64,000 bases of DNA, from contig CAKAKS010000039.1 of NCBI GenBank assembly GCA_916700875.1, positions 11,697,044 through 11,761,043 on the forward strand, in the 5' to 3' direction. This document shows, piece by piece, positions 46,400 to 58,726 of this stretch (the stretch's first letter is position 1; every line of letters starts with the position of its first letter). Both the position numbers and the translations under genes were made by a program. The notes beneath the pieces were generated by a model. The model was not told where the DNA came from and did no database searches. It saw only the letters and a program-made list of their open reading frames with translations. This stretch comes from Sebastes aleutianus (Eukaryota; Chordata; Actinopteri; Perciformes; Sebastidae).

Positions 46400-47772
46400 A
46401 ATACCTATTTATCTATTTGTATCTATTTATTATTATTCTGTACATTTAGTATTTTCATTTTCACATCATAAGAGATGCTTTTCAGTTTTATAACGTGTTG
46501 TGGCCTGTTGCCTTCTGGGAAAGTGTTTGAAATGTTCCAGACTGAGACTTCTGTGTACCGTTACACCTCTACACGGGACGGAGCCGTCGTTAATGTTAGT
46601 AGCTCCACCTGTGCTTTTCCTGCTGCTTATTTGGCAGGTTGATGGTTTTCAAGGAAACACACACAGGTGATTTCACTTTGACTGATTTAGACCTCTTCAT
46701 GGTCTCACTCTTGTTGCACCTTCATCATCATTACTACATGGAGTTTAACTTGAGATGACAGCTGGTCCTCTGTTAGTGATTACATTATATTCACAGTTGG
46801 TCATGTGAGTGATGTTTGGGGTGAAAGCTCTTACAGTTCCAACGATGTGAGCTCCCAGCATCCTGTCCGTCTCCTTGTGGCTCAGGATCTTCACCATGCC
46901 GTCAGTGTCGGCGTTGGTCTTGGCTCGGCTGTTGGCTGCGAAGGGGAACTTGCCGACTTTGTACGGGACGCCCTGAGGAGGAGGAGGAGGAGGAAGAGGA
47001 GGAAGAGGAGGAAGAGGAGGAAGAGGACTGTAAAAACACTGCTGGACTCTCGGCACCGAAAAACCACACAAAGATTCATTTATCAGTTATTATAGGCCTC
47101 ATCCACATGTGTTTTTGTCTGTTTTAGTTTGGACTGTCTGTCATCGTTTCTGTGCTTCACATTGTAATTATTCTTTGGTTTCTATCATTGTTCGATGTTT
47201 TATTTGTGTGTGAAACTCTTTGTAACGGTGTGTTTTAAAGGTGCTATATAAATAAAGCATTACTTACTAACTTATCCTAACAGCTTTAAATATTGTCCAA
47301 TTCTGCTTGTGATGAAGCTGCAGAGAATTTATGCTTATTTCTGCTGGCCCCAAGTGGACAATAACAATCAGTCATTGCAGGTTTAAATTAATTAAAATTG
47401 GACATGTTGTGTACAGTGTTGTTTGGAGACGCCTCCTGCATTTTACACATTGGTTTTATCTCATTTGCAGTTAGCTGTATTAATCTCCTCCTCTGGCTGC
47501 TTCTACAATGTGCACGTTTTCCATATATATCTAAATGAATCACCATCACCCTTCTCTTCATCATCAATCCCCCGACTCTCACCTCCTCTTTGAGCTGCTC
47601 CTCTGTCTTGCCCACCCAGGCCACCTCGGGGTGTGTGTAGATGACGGAGGGAACACAGTTGTAGTCGATGTGCACGGCGCCGCCGGCCATGCCCTCCACG
47701 CAGATGATGCCCTCGTCCTCGGCCTTGTGGGCCAACATCGGCCCAGCGACCACGTCACCGATCGCATGAATG

Positions 47773-48035
47773 CTGAGGAGGGGAGGACCAAAGTTTCAGG
47801 AGTTTGTCACACTTCAGCAGCTTCTATTCCGCTCATTATTAATTATTACATCCGCCAAGGAGGTTATGTTTTCTGGTTGGTTTGTTTATTTGTCAGCAGG
47901 ATAACGGAAAAACTACTGGCCCCATTTTATTCTTTTGAAACTTGACAGAAGGGTGTAGCATGGACAAAGGAAGAACCCATTAAACCCCCCTCCAGCTAGT
48001 GTTACTTCCTGTTTTTGGTTAAAGTTCTTTCTCAA
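47773..48035. repeat. Junction spacer between dld exon and truncated TRIM, D4
   Basis: Same repeat fragment as at 11577-11834. Confidence 0.5.
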
Positions 48036-48344
48036 TCAGAAAATGGGGGCGTTGGTCACCTTCATGTGTTCTGCTGTTTGATCAAACTTCACTTTAACGT
48101 CTTCAAAAACCTTTAACTTCTCCTTTAAGGGCTCCAGAGTTTCCTGAAGTTCCTTCTTGTGTTGTCGTGCAGCTTCATCGATGGGTCTGAATCTGTGGTT
48201 GGTGTGTTTTTCTGAATCTCTGCAGACGAGACACACCGGCTGCTGATGGTCCAGACAGAAGAGTTTGACTTTCTCAGAGTGCAGACTGCAGAGAGCTTCT
48301 GAAGATCTCTGAGCTCTCTCCTGTAACAAACTCTCACACAGCAT
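48036..48344 (-). pseudogene. RING-less truncated TRIM tr4: B-box only
   Basis: Shares with tr3 the exact in-frame loss of codons 2-67, the ATG CTG TGT GAG junction and the TAA-to-AAA change, so the deletion happened once before the two were separated. The break after HMK is also shared; one inserted base changes the tail to VTNAPIF. B-box2 zinc ligands are intact. Unlike tr3 it keeps the full upstream flank, so it is the better candidate for expression of a B-box-only product of about 102 residues. Confidence 0.85.
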
Positions 48345-48938
48345 TTTGTCTCCGAGTGAAGCTGAAAACACAGCAGGCAGACGGCTCAGCCACTCCCTGT
48401 TCTCTGAAAGTTACTTTGAGTCTTTGTTCTTGTAAAACTCTGGTTCAGTTTGTGGATTCAGCAGCTGGTTGAAGTGGTAGTATTCCAGTATTCCCAGTAT
48501 TCCCTCCTGTAGATGTCCTCTCTCAGTGGAAGTGGTGGTTTTGGTCTGAAGGTGAATCTTATCGTCCGTCTCTCAGTGTGTGTGTCTGTGTGTGTGTGTG
48601 TCGTCTCAGTGAGGCAGAATAACAACCTGTTTCCTGGTTTGTCTCAGGTATATTAAATGAAGCCCTTTGACCTCGTGGAGTTCTGACTCATGCTCAGTGT
48701 GACTGGAGCTGTGATGTTGGAGGGTTACAGCAGAGGGCGCTAGAAATAAAGGGATGGTTCCCACTCAGGTGCTCTTTGGGTGGACTCAGACTGACTGAAC
48801 GTTTTGGGTATGATTTCCGTTTTTCAAATACTATGGTCTTTTATCAAAGATCTTTAAATAATTGCAGAGTTGTAATTCTCACCCATAAAGTAGGCTAGTA
48901 TGACACCCTGCCTTTATTTGACACAACATGCTTTTGTA
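48345..48938 (-). promoter_or_regulatory. Upstream region of tr4 and cassette boundary
   Basis: (TG)n with a TCTG interruption at about 48576-48601; next cassette opens at 48768. Confidence 0.4.
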
Positions 48939-49626
48939 TTAACCCTCTGAGACCCGACCAAGTTTACTGTCTTTCAGTTTTAAAGCTAGAGTGAAGATCC
49001 TGGTATCATATTAAACTATAAAACCTAATGAATCCATCGGTACCAACCATGTCATACTAGCTTGTCATGAAGGAGGATAAATAACGCTCCAAACTTAAAC
49101 TAAAGTTTGACGAGGAAAAACTGTCATGTCCATTTTCAAAGGGGTCCCTTGACCTCTGACCTCCAGATATGTGAATGAAAATGAGTTCTATGAGTACCCA
49201 CGAGTCTCCCCTTTACAGACATGCCCACTTTATGATAATCACATGCAGTTTGGGGCAAGTCACAGTCAAGTCAGCACACTGACACACTGACAGCTGTTGT
49301 TGCCTGTTGGGCTGCAGTTTGCCATGTTATGATTTGAGCATATTTTTTATACTAAATGCAGTACCTGTGAGGGTTTCTGGACAATATTTGTCATTGTTTT
49401 GTGTTATTAATTGATTTCAAATAATAAATATATTCATACATTTGCGTAAAGCAGCATATTTGTCCACTCCCATGTTGATAAGAGTATTAAGTACTTGACA
49501 AATCTCCCTTTAAGGTACATTTTGAACACATTAATGAATGTGTGATTAATTTGAAATGAATCATCATTAACTATGGACAATCATGCGATTAATCGTGATA
49601 AAATATTTTAATTGATTGACTGCCCT
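48939..49626. repeat. Dispersed repeat R, copy 10
   Basis: T-cassette form. Confidence 0.6.
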
Positions 49627-50343
49627 ACTACAAATAATAATCAGCATAATAATAAACTTTAATTCTAATTTGTTGATGAACACTTTTACTGGGATTTTGT
49701 TTGTTTTCTTTTCAGTACTTAGAGACGATAAAAAGGAGTTGAGTGATGTAACAAAATTATGTGAACACCTTCCAGGAGAATATAAAACATGTGAAAAAAT
49801 ATCTGGGAAAAAAATGTCTGAAAAATTATTGGTAAAATATGTAAAAAACAATATTGAGATTTATCAGAAAAATGTCTGAAAAATATGTGTAAAATATTTG
49901 AAAACTAAACTAGATAACATCTATTAGTAAAGAGAACTGTCTACCATTCATACATACAAAAAATTATTAGTAAAATATGTGAACAAATATCTGACAAATA
50001 TGTGTCCAATATGAGAAAACTAAACTAAACATAAGTAAAGAGGACGTTCTACCATTCAGACAAATGTGAAAAATATCAGAAAATGATTAGTAAAATATGT
50101 GAAAAATGTCTGATAAAAATGTGTAAAATAAGTGAAAACTAAAGTAAATAACATGTATTAGTAAAGAGGATGTTGTACCATTCAGACATATGGAGTCGTC
50201 CTCTCACACATCTGACTGCAGCAGATTACTAACAGCAGGTTTCCACGACTGTGTGACTGAAGCCTGATGTATAAAGCAACATTTACTAAAGCTTTGACTC
50301 TGACAGGTAGTTTTACTGAGGACTAGAACAGAAACTCTCCAGC

Positions 50344-50388
<45 letters not shown>

Positions 50389-50682
50389 GTATATATTACA
50401 TTTTAAAGTTACAACCTCAGATCAAAAACAAAACCACCACCAGTTTCTGCTTCATGAGACACTTTAATTTTCCAGTTTAAGTTTTAATCTCATTTCTAAT
50501 GAAGAATTACAGTGAACACATGATGTGAAATAAAATCTTTTTAACACTTTACATGAATAAACAAATCAATGTTTGAACCTGCTGTTCAAATACACAGAAA
50601 CTTCACATTAAAGACATAATCAATAATCTTGCTCTCTGAAGCTCTGTACGCCGCTGTTTCCTGTTAAAGGCAGTGGTGTCGG
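49627..50682. other. AT-rich spacer 3' of T6
   Basis: No gene. TATGTGAAAA-type motifs, (AT)n at about 50346-50383. Confidence 0.5.
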
Positions 50683-50718
<36 letters not shown>

Positions 50719-50762
50719 CCATCACCATCACCATCACCATCATCATCATCATCATCATCACC

Positions 50763-50827
<65 letters not shown>
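50683..50827. repeat. (ATC)n microsatellite abutting the T6 stop codon
   Basis: About 145 bp with clustered CACCATCACC interruptions. Confidence 0.95.
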
Positions 50828-50828
<1 letters not shown>

Positions 50829-52228
50829 TATTTCTGTTGTCCTACAGTCACAGAGACCTTCACTGGTAAAACCTTCAGTGGGAGATCATCCCAATTGTCA
50901 ATGAATGGAAACATCCTCTCAGTGAAAGTGTGTGTGAAGGTGTATATGTGTGTGTTAGTATCAGGATCAGAGAACGACAGCTTTCCTTTGTTCCAGTCCA
51001 GATTCACTCTGATCCTCTGGGGCTTCTTCTGCACTACGAGATCAGTGGATGGACCTGTTGGGAAGAATGCTTTGTATTTACCATAACCAAACCATATTCT
51101 CCATAATCCAGACCGTATGACTCCCTTCCTCTGGACAGACTCTGCTAAGACACCCAGGTTCCAGTATGTACTGTCTCCAACCTGGACGTCCCAGCTGTGA
51201 GTCCCTGAGTTAAAGCCCTCAGAGCCCAGGACAGACCAGTAGTAACCATCAATCCTCTCTGGATTATCAGGAAGCTGCTGTTTCTCTGTTCCTCGTCTCA
51301 CACTGGTCAGATCTTCAGACAGGATGAGTTCTGGATGAGCAGTGTTTGGGTCCAGAATCACAGGAGTGTAGGAGACCATGTCCTTCATCTTGTTCCAGAT
51401 GTTGAAGGTGAGGTTGCCCAGGTGTTTGGCCTGGTCTATCAGAGCTCCTGAGAGCAGCTGTGGATCTTCCAGCAGGGGGCGCTGCTGGACTCTTTCCACT
51501 GCAGCCTTGTAGTTGAGCAGGAATGAGACGTCTTCAGCTCTCAGCTCGTCCTCTGTGGCTCTGACTGTGTCTGAAAGAGCTGCTATCTCTCTGCTCACAG
51601 CCTCCATCTTCTCCTTCATCATCTGACTCTTCTGCTCCTCTTCCTCCCTCAGTGCAGCCATCCTGGCCTCCTCTTCCTCTTCTAGAAACTGGTGAAGCTT
51701 CTTAAACTGCTCCTTAATCTGCCTCTCTGTGTGTCGGGCCTGGACCTTCATGTGTTCTGCTGTTTGATCAAACTTCACTTTAACTTCTTCAAAAACCTTT
51801 AACTTCTCCTTTAAGGGCTCCAGAGTTTCCTGAAGTTCCTTCTTGTGTTGTCGTGCAGCTTCATCGATGGGTCTGATTATGTGGTTGGAGTGTTTTTCTG
51901 AATCTCTGCAGACGAGACACACCGGCTGCTGATGGTCCAGACAGAAGAGTTTGAGTTTCTCAGAGTGCAGACTGCAGAGAGCCTCTGAAGATCTCTGAGC
52001 TCTCTCCTGTAACAAACTCTCACACAGGTTCTTTAAAGCCAAGTTAGGAGGTAGGACGTTCTTTGAAGATCTTCTCTTACAAATTGGACACTCTTGGACG
52101 TGTTTCTCTGTCCACCAGCTCTGTAGACAGACTTTACAGAAGCTGTGGCTACATGACAGGATGACAGGATCTTTAAAGATGTCGTGGCAGACAGAACAGC
52201 AGAGATCGTCCTCTAATCTGGAAGCCAT
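50828..52228 (-). CDS. TRIM35/A33-like E3 ubiquitin ligase, gene T6
   Basis: Intact, 466 residues. The extra residue lies in the PRY at RRGTEKQQLPD, where most paralogs read RRGEEQQ. RING has CPICKRR instead of CPLC, with all zinc ligands kept. SPRY-specific stretches are GDSTYWNLGV, WFGYGKYKAFFPTGPSTD and PFIDNWDDLPL, and VQKKPQRIRV carries a proline where the others have leucine. The coiled coil equals that of T1, T4 and T8 almost residue for residue. In-frame TAA precedes the ATG. Confidence 0.92.
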
Positions 52229-52448
52229 TTAGTCTCTGAGTGAAGCTGAAAACACAGCAGGCAGACGGCTCAGCCACTCCCTGTTCCCTGAAAGTTACTT
52301 TGAGACTTTGTTCTTATAAAACTCTGGTTCAGTTTGTGGATTCAGCAGCTGGTTGAAGTGGTAGTATTCCAGTATTCCCTCCTGTAGATGTCCTCTCTCA
52401 GTGGAAGTGGTGGTTTTGGTCTGAAGGTGAACCTTATCGACCGTCTCT

Positions 52449-52489
<41 letters not shown>

Positions 52490-52822
52490 GTCTCAGTAAG
52501 GCAGAATAACAACCTGTTTCCTGGTTTGTCTCAGGTATATTAAATGAACCCCTTTGACCTCGTGGAGTTATGACTCATGCTCAGTGTGACTGGAGCTGTG
52601 ATGTTGGAGGGTTACAGCAGAGGGTGCTAGAAATAAAGGGATGGTTCCCACTCAGGTCTTTGGGTGGACTCGGACTGACTGAACTTTTTGGGTATGATTT
52701 CTATTTTTCAAATACTATGGTCTTTTATTAAAGATCTTTAAATAATTGCAGAGTTGTAATTCTCACCCATAAAGTAGGCTAGTATGACACCCTGCCTTTA
52801 TTTGACACAACATGCTTTTGTA
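52229..52822 (-). promoter_or_regulatory. Upstream region of T6 and cassette boundary
   Basis: (TG)n at about 52451-52487. The next cassette opens at about 52655 with GCTC missing from the flank (CTCAGGTCTTTGGG). Confidence 0.4.
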
Positions 52823-53510
52823 TTAACCCTCTGAGACCCGACCAACTTTACTGTCTTTCAGTTTTAAAGCTAGAGTGAAGATCCTGGTATCATATGAAAC
52901 TATAAAAACTAATGAATCCATCGGTACCAACCATGTCATACTAGCTTGTCATGAAGGAGGATAAATAACGCTCCAAATTTACGCTAAAGTTTGGCGAGGA
53001 AAAACTGTCATGTCAATTTCAAAGGGGTCCCTTGACCTCTGACCTCCAGATATGTGAATGAAAATGGGTTCTATGGGTACCCACGAGTCTCCCCTTTACA
53101 GACATGCCCACTTTATAATAATCACATGCAGTTTGGGGCAAGTCATAGTCAAGTCAGCACACTGACACACTGACAGCTGTTGTTGCCTGTTGGGCTGCAG
53201 TTTGCCATGTTATGATTTTAGCACATTTTGTATGCTAAATGCAGTACCTGTGAGGGTTTCTGGACAATATTTGTCATTGTTTTGTGTTATTAATTGATTT
53301 AAAATAATAAATATATTCATACATTTGCATAAAGCAGCATGTTTGTTCCACTCCCATGTTGATAAGAGTATTAAATACTTGACAAATCTCCCTTTAAGGT
53401 ATATTTTGAACACATTAATGAATGTGTGATTAATTTGAAATTAATCATCATTAACTATGGACAATCATGCGATTAATCGTGATAAAACATTTGAATCGAT
53501 TGACTGCCCT
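52823..53510. repeat. Dispersed repeat R, copy 11
   Basis: T-cassette form. Confidence 0.6.
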
Positions 53511-54317
53511 ACTACAAATAATAATCAGCATAATATTAAACTTTAATTCTAATTTGTTGATGAATAGTTTTACTGGGATTTTGTTTGTTTTCTTTTCAGT
53601 ACTTAGAGACGATAAAAAGGAGTGGAGTGATGTAACAAAATTATGTGAACACCTTCCAGGAGAATATAAAACATGGGAAAAAATATCTGAAAAAAAATGT
53701 CTGAAAGATTATTGGTAAAATATGTGAAAAACAATATTGAGATTTATCAGAGAAATGTCTGAAAAATATGTGTAAAATATTTGAAAACTAAACTAGATAA
53801 CATCTATTAGTAAAGAGAACTGTCTACCATTCATACATACAGAAAATTATTAGTAAAATATGTGAACAAATATCAGTAAAAAATGTCTGAAAAGTTATTG
53901 TTAAAATATGTGAAAAAACATTGACAAATATCAGAAAATGATTAGTAAAATATGTGAACAAATATCTGACAAATATGTGTCGAATATGAGAAAACTAAAC
54001 TAAACATAAGTAAAGAGGACGTTCTACCATTCAGACAAATGTGAAAAATATCAGAAAATGATTAGTAAAATATGTGAAAAATGTCTGATAAAAATGTGTA
54101 AAATAAGTGAAAACTAAAGTAAATAACATGTATTAGTAAAGAGGACGTTGTACCATTCAGACATATAGAGTCGTCCTCTCACACATCTGACTGCAGCAGA
54201 TTACTACCAGCAGGTTTCCAAGACTGTGTGACTGAAGCCTGACGTATAAAGCAACATTTACTAAAGCTTGACTCTGACAGGTAGTTTTACTGAGGACTAG
54301 AACAGAAACTCTTCAGC

Positions 54318-54356
<39 letters not shown>
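53511..54356. other. AT-rich spacer 3' of T7, left of the Tc1 insertion
   Basis: No gene. It has the longest run of ATTAGTAAAATATGTGAA motifs in the array and ends in the (AT)n tract (about 54321-54356) into which the transposon inserted. Confidence 0.5.
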
Positions 54357-54357
<1 letters not shown>

Positions 54358-54586
54358 TGGAATAACAAAGTTCGGAAACTTGTGTTTGGTGGATTATTTC
54401 TCTGTTGTTACAATGCTAATGGTCATTGTATTTTACATGGTTGGAAAGCCTGTTTATTTACCTTCACAATGATGTCCAACTTGTAAGGATCATGCATTTG
54501 TGGGATGAGCAGCACAGCTGATTATGTGGGGAGTGCCCAAGAAAAATTTGCCAAAATGCTCTGCCAATGGTAAACAGTGTATTCTC
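54357..54586 (+). repeat. Left inverted terminal repeat of the Tc1-like element
   Basis: 230 bp, pairs with 55379-55608 at most positions. Long repeats of this size are typical of the IR/DR group. Confidence 0.85.
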
Positions 54587-55249
54587 ATAAGGCTACCAGG
54601 AAGCCTGCAATGACTGCCCTTCACCGTCAGGCTCGTTTGACCTGGTGTCGACAACACAGACAATGGAACCTGAACATGTGGGGGAATGTCATGTTCAGTG
54701 ATGAGTCCAGGTTCTGTCTGCCAAAGTTGGATGGCAGGGTCAAAGTATGGAGACGACGTGGAGAACGCTATGCTGATTGTTGAACCGATGGAGTAACAGC
54801 TTTCTAGTGGGGGCATCTCCCTCACTGGCAAAACAAGGCTTGTCATCATTGAAGGCCATCTCAATGCAGGGAGATATCGGGATGAGATTCTGCAGTCAGT
54901 GGCGATCCCATATCTCCACAATCTGGCACCTAACTTCATCCTCCAAGATGACAACGCTCACCCCCACAGAGCCAGGGTTATCACAGACTACCTCCACAAT
55001 GTGGGAGTAGAGAGAATGGAACGGCCTGCCAAGAGTCCAGACCTCAACCCAATTCAACACTGGTGGGATCAGCTTGGGCATGCTTTACGTGTTAGAGTGA
55101 CCAACACAACCACGCTGGCTGACCTGCAACGAATCCTGGTTGAGGAATGGAACGCCGTCCCACAGCAACGTGTGACCAGGTTGGTGACCAGCATGAGGAG
55201 GAGGTGCCAGGCTGTTGTGGCTGCGTATGGATCTTCCACCTGCTACTGA
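54587..55249 (+). pseudogene. Tc1-like transposase remnant
   Basis: Family motifs in order: FSDESRF (first catalytic Asp), GRVKVWRRRGERYADC, then after a break GISLTGKTRL, QDDNAHPHRARV (second Asp) and SPDLNPIQHWWD, ending at 55249. The N-terminal DNA-binding part is missing. A TGA follows YADC and the frame shifts at about 54780-54815, where several codons of the family are also lost. The third acidic residue of the DD34E triad is replaced by Gln (CAA in NPIQ, 34 residues after the second Asp). It cannot be active. Confidence 0.9.
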
Positions 55250-55378
55250 GGCTCCTGACAGTGTATTAAATGAATAAAGTGTAAAATTGCCAATATGTCT
55301 TGTTTGTTCCTTGTTACTGATAGAGAGTTCAATCATCCAATCCACCAAACAACTCAAAACAAGAGTCAACACCAGCAG

Positions 55379-55608
55379 GAGAATACACTGTTTACCATTG
55401 ACGGAGCATTTTGGCAAATTTTTCTTGGGCGCTACCCACATAATCAGCTGTGCTGCTCATCCCACAAATGCATGATCCTTACAAGTTGGACATCATTGCG
55501 AAGGTAAATAAACAGGCTTTCCAACGATGTAAAATACAATGCCAATTAGCATTGTAACAACAGAGAAATAATCCACCAAACACAAGTTTCCAAACTTTGT
55601 TTTTCCAG
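55379..55608 (-). repeat. Right inverted terminal repeat of the Tc1-like element
   Basis: Reverse complement of the left repeat with scattered substitutions, for example AAAAACAAAGTTTGG against AATAACAAAGTTCGG. Confidence 0.85.
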
Positions 55609-55924
55609 TTTATATATATATACAGTAACAGTATATATTACATTTTAAAGTTAAAACCTCAGATCAAAAACAAAAGCACCACCAGTTTCTGCTTCATGAG
55701 ACACTTTAATTTTCCAGTTGAAGCTTTAATCTAATTTCTAATGAAGAATTACAGTGAACAGATGATGTGAAATAAAATCTCTTTAACACTTTACATGAAT
55801 AAACAAATCAATGTTTGAACCTGCTGTTCAAATACACAGAAACTTCACATTAAAGATATAATCAATAATCTTGCTCTCTGAAGCTCTGTACGCCGCTGTT
55901 TCCTGTTAAAGGCAGTGATGTTGG
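55609..55924. other. AT-rich spacer 3' of T7, right of the Tc1 insertion
   Basis: Remainder of the interrupted (AT)n tract and the presumed 3' UTR of T7. No gene. Confidence 0.5.
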
Positions 55925-55990
<66 letters not shown>

Positions 55991-56009
55991 CCATCATCAC
56001 CATCATCAC

Positions 56010-56045
<36 letters not shown>
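55925..56045. repeat. (ATC)n microsatellite abutting the T7 stop codon
   Basis: About 120 bp. In the frame next to the gene it reads as a poly-Asp/Gly tail. Confidence 0.95.
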
Positions 56046-56046
<1 letters not shown>

Positions 56047-57452
56047 TATTTCTGTTGTCCTAAAGTCACAGAGACCTTCACTGGTAAAACCTCCAGTGGG
56101 AGATAATCCCAATTGTTAATGAATGGAAACATCCTCTCAGTGAAAGTGTGTGTGAAGGTGTGTATGTGTGTGTTAGTATCAGGATCAGAGAACGACAGCT
56201 TTCCTTTGTTCCAGTCCAGATTCACTCTGATCCTCTGGAGCTTCTTCTGCACTACGAGAACAGTGGATGGACCTGGTGGGGAGACTGCTTTGTATTCACC
56301 ATCATAGAACCATATTCTCCATAATCCAGAGTCTATGCCTCCCTTCCTCTGGGCAGACTCTGCTAACACACCCAGGTACCAGTATATACAGTCTCCAACC
56401 TGGACGTCCCAGCTGTGAGTCCCTGAGTTAAAGCCCTCAGAGCCCAGGACAGAGCAGTCACCATCAATCCTCTCTGGATTATCAGGAAGCTGCTGTCTCT
56501 CTCCTCGTCTCTCTCCTCGTCTCACACTGGTCAGATCTTCAGACAGGATGAGTTCTGGACCAGCAGTGTTTGGGTCCAGAATCACAGGAGTGTAGGAGAC
56601 CATGTCCTTCATCTTGTTCCAGATGTTGAAGGTGAGGTTGCCCAGGTGTTTGGCCTGATCTATCAGAGCTCCATAGAGCAGCTGTAGATCCTCCAGCAGG
56701 GGGCGCTGCTGGACTCTTTCCACTGCAGCCTTGTAGTTGAGCAGGAATGAGACATCTTCAGCTCTCAGCTCGTCCTCTGTGGCTCTGACTGTGTCTGAAA
56801 GAGCTGCTATCTCTCTGCTCACAGCCTCCATCTTCTCCTTCAGCATCTGACTCTTCTGCTCCTCTTCCTCCCTCAGTGCAGCCATCCTGGCCTCCTCTTC
56901 CTCTTCTAGAAACTGGTGAAGCTTCTTAAACTGCTCCTTAATCTGCCTCTCTGTGTGTCGGGCCTGGACCTTCATGTATTCTGCTGTTTGATCAAACTTC
57001 ACTTTAACTCTTTCAAAAACCTTTAACTTCTTCTTTAAGGGCTCCAGAGTTTCCTGAAGTTCCTTCTTGTGTTGTCGTGCAGCTTCATCGATGGGTCTGA
57101 TTATGTGGTTGGTGTGTTTTTCTGAATCTCTGCAGATGTGACACACCGGCTGCTGATGGTCCAGACAGAAGAGTTTGAGTTTCTCAGAGTGCAGACTGCA
57201 GAGAACCTCTGAAGATCTCTGATCTCTCTCCTGTAAGAAAGTCTCACACACGTTCTTTAAAGCCAAGTCAGGAAGTAGTAAGCCCTTTGAAGATCTTCTC
57301 TTACAAAGTGGACACTCTTGGACGTGTTTCTCTGTCCACCAGCTCTGCAGACAGACTTTACAGAAGCTGTGGCTACATGACAGGATGACAGGATCTTTAA
57401 AGATGTCGTGGCAGACAGAACAGCAGAGATCGTCCTCTAATCTGGAAGCCAT
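56046..57452 (-). CDS. TRIM35/A33-like E3 ubiquitin ligase, gene T7
   Basis: Intact and the longest paralog, 468 residues. A 12-bp tandem duplication gives RRGERRGERQQ in the PRY, where relatives have RRGEEQQ. RING and B-box2 ligands are complete. It is the most diverged copy: linker SSKGLLLPDLALKN, AEYMKV before the coiled coil, QMLKEK within it, EDLQLLYGALI after it, and in the SPRY DGDCSVLGSE, GDCIYWYLGV, AQRKGGIDSGLW and FYDGEYKAVSPPG; the C terminus reads TLGQQK. Still fully open with an in-frame TAA before the ATG, so divergence without damage suggests it is used. Confidence 0.92.
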
Positions 57453-58038
57453 TTAGTCTCTGAGTGAAGCTGAAAACACAGCAGGCAGACGGCTCAGCCA
57501 CTCCCTGTTCCCTGAAAGTTACTTTGAGTCTTTGTTCTTGTAAAACTCTGGTTCAGTTTGTGGATTCAGCAGCTGGTTGAAGTGGTAGTATTCCAGTATT
57601 CCCAGTATTCCCTCCTGTAGATGTCCTCTCTCAGTGGAAGTGGTGGTTTTGGTCTGAAGGTGAATCTTATCGTCCGTCTCTCAGTGTGTGTGTGTGTGTG
57701 TCGTCTCAGTAAGGCAGAATAACAACCTGTTTCCTGGTTTGTCTCAGGTATATTAAATGAAGCCCTTTGACCCTGTGGAGTTCTGACTCATGCTCAGTGT
57801 GACTGAAGCTGTGATGTTGGAGGGTTACAGCAGAGGGTGCTAGAAATAAAGGGATGGTTCCCACTCAGGTGCTCTTTGGGTGAACTCGGACTGACTGAAC
57901 TTTTTGGGTATGATTTCTATTTTTCAAATACTATGGTCTTTTATTAAAGATCTTTAAATAATTGCAGAGTTGTAATTCTCACCCATAAAGTAGGCTAGTA
58001 TGACACCCTGCCTTTATTTGACACAACATGCTTTTGTA
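57453..58038 (-). promoter_or_regulatory. Upstream region of T7 and cassette boundary
   Basis: Short (TG)n at about 57684-57701; next cassette opens at 57868. Confidence 0.4.
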
Positions 58039-58726
58039 TTAACCCTCTGAGACCCGACCAACTTTACTGTCTTTCAGTTTTAAAGCTAGAGTGAAGATGC
58101 TGGTATTATATGAAACTACAAAACCTAATGAATCCATCGGTACCAACCATGTCATACCAGCTTGTCATGAAGGAGGATAAATAATGCTCCAAACTTACGC
58201 TAAAGTTTGGCGAGGAAAAACTGTCATGTCAATTTTCAAAGGGGTCCCTTGACCTCTGACCTCCAGATATGTGAATGAAAATGGGTTCTATGGGTACCCA
58301 CGAGTCTCCCCTTTACAGACATGCCCACTTTATGATAATCACATGCAGTTTGGGGCAAGTCATAGTCAAGTCAGCACACTGACACACTGACAGCTGTTGT
58401 TGCCTGTTGGGTTGCAGTTTGCCATGTTATGATTTGAGCATATTTTTTATTCTAAATGCAGTACCTGTGAGGGTTTCTGGACAATACTTGTCATTGTTTT
58501 GTGTTGTTAATTGATTTACAATAATAAATATATTCATACATTTGCATAAAGCAGCATATTTGTCCACTCCCATGTTGATAAGAGTATTAAATACTTGACA
58601 AATCTCCCTTTAAGGTACATTTTGAACACATTAATGAATGTGTGATTAATTTGAAATTAATCATCATTAACTATGGACAATCATGCGATTAATCGTGATA
58701 AAATATTTTAATCGATTGACTGCCCT
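58039..58726. repeat. Dispersed repeat R, copy 12
   Basis: T-cassette form. Confidence 0.6.

Larger units (their letters stand above)
43991..47772 (-). pseudogene. dld: dld 3'-end fragment D4
   Basis: Exons at 47583-47772, 46835-46972, 45186-45275 and 44153-44218; AATAAA at 43991-43996. Open frames and intact GT/AG sites throughout. It is the most diverged copy in its introns (for example a longer GGA tract at 44223-44260 and a 10-bp loss in the MITE-like element), yet its coding exons remain without lesions. All differences noticed in the exons are silent. Confidence 0.93.
54357..55608. mobile_element. Tc1/mariner-like DNA transposon, inactive, 1.25 kb
   Basis: Bounded by long inverted repeats starting CTGGAA(T/A)AACAAAG. 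The left end sits on TA within an (AT)n tract, the usual target of this superfamily; the right flank reads TTTATATA, so the TA duplication is imperfect. Between the ends is a damaged transposase. The matching spacers of the other T cassettes lack it, so it inserted after the cassettes multiplied or was never copied. Confidence 0.9.

Noticed and set aside
55085..55475. Minus-strand and ITR-derived frames of 62-118 codons in the Tc1 element
   Set aside because: Shadows of the transposase and of the inverted repeat; the same short peptide arises from both ends because they are inverted copies.
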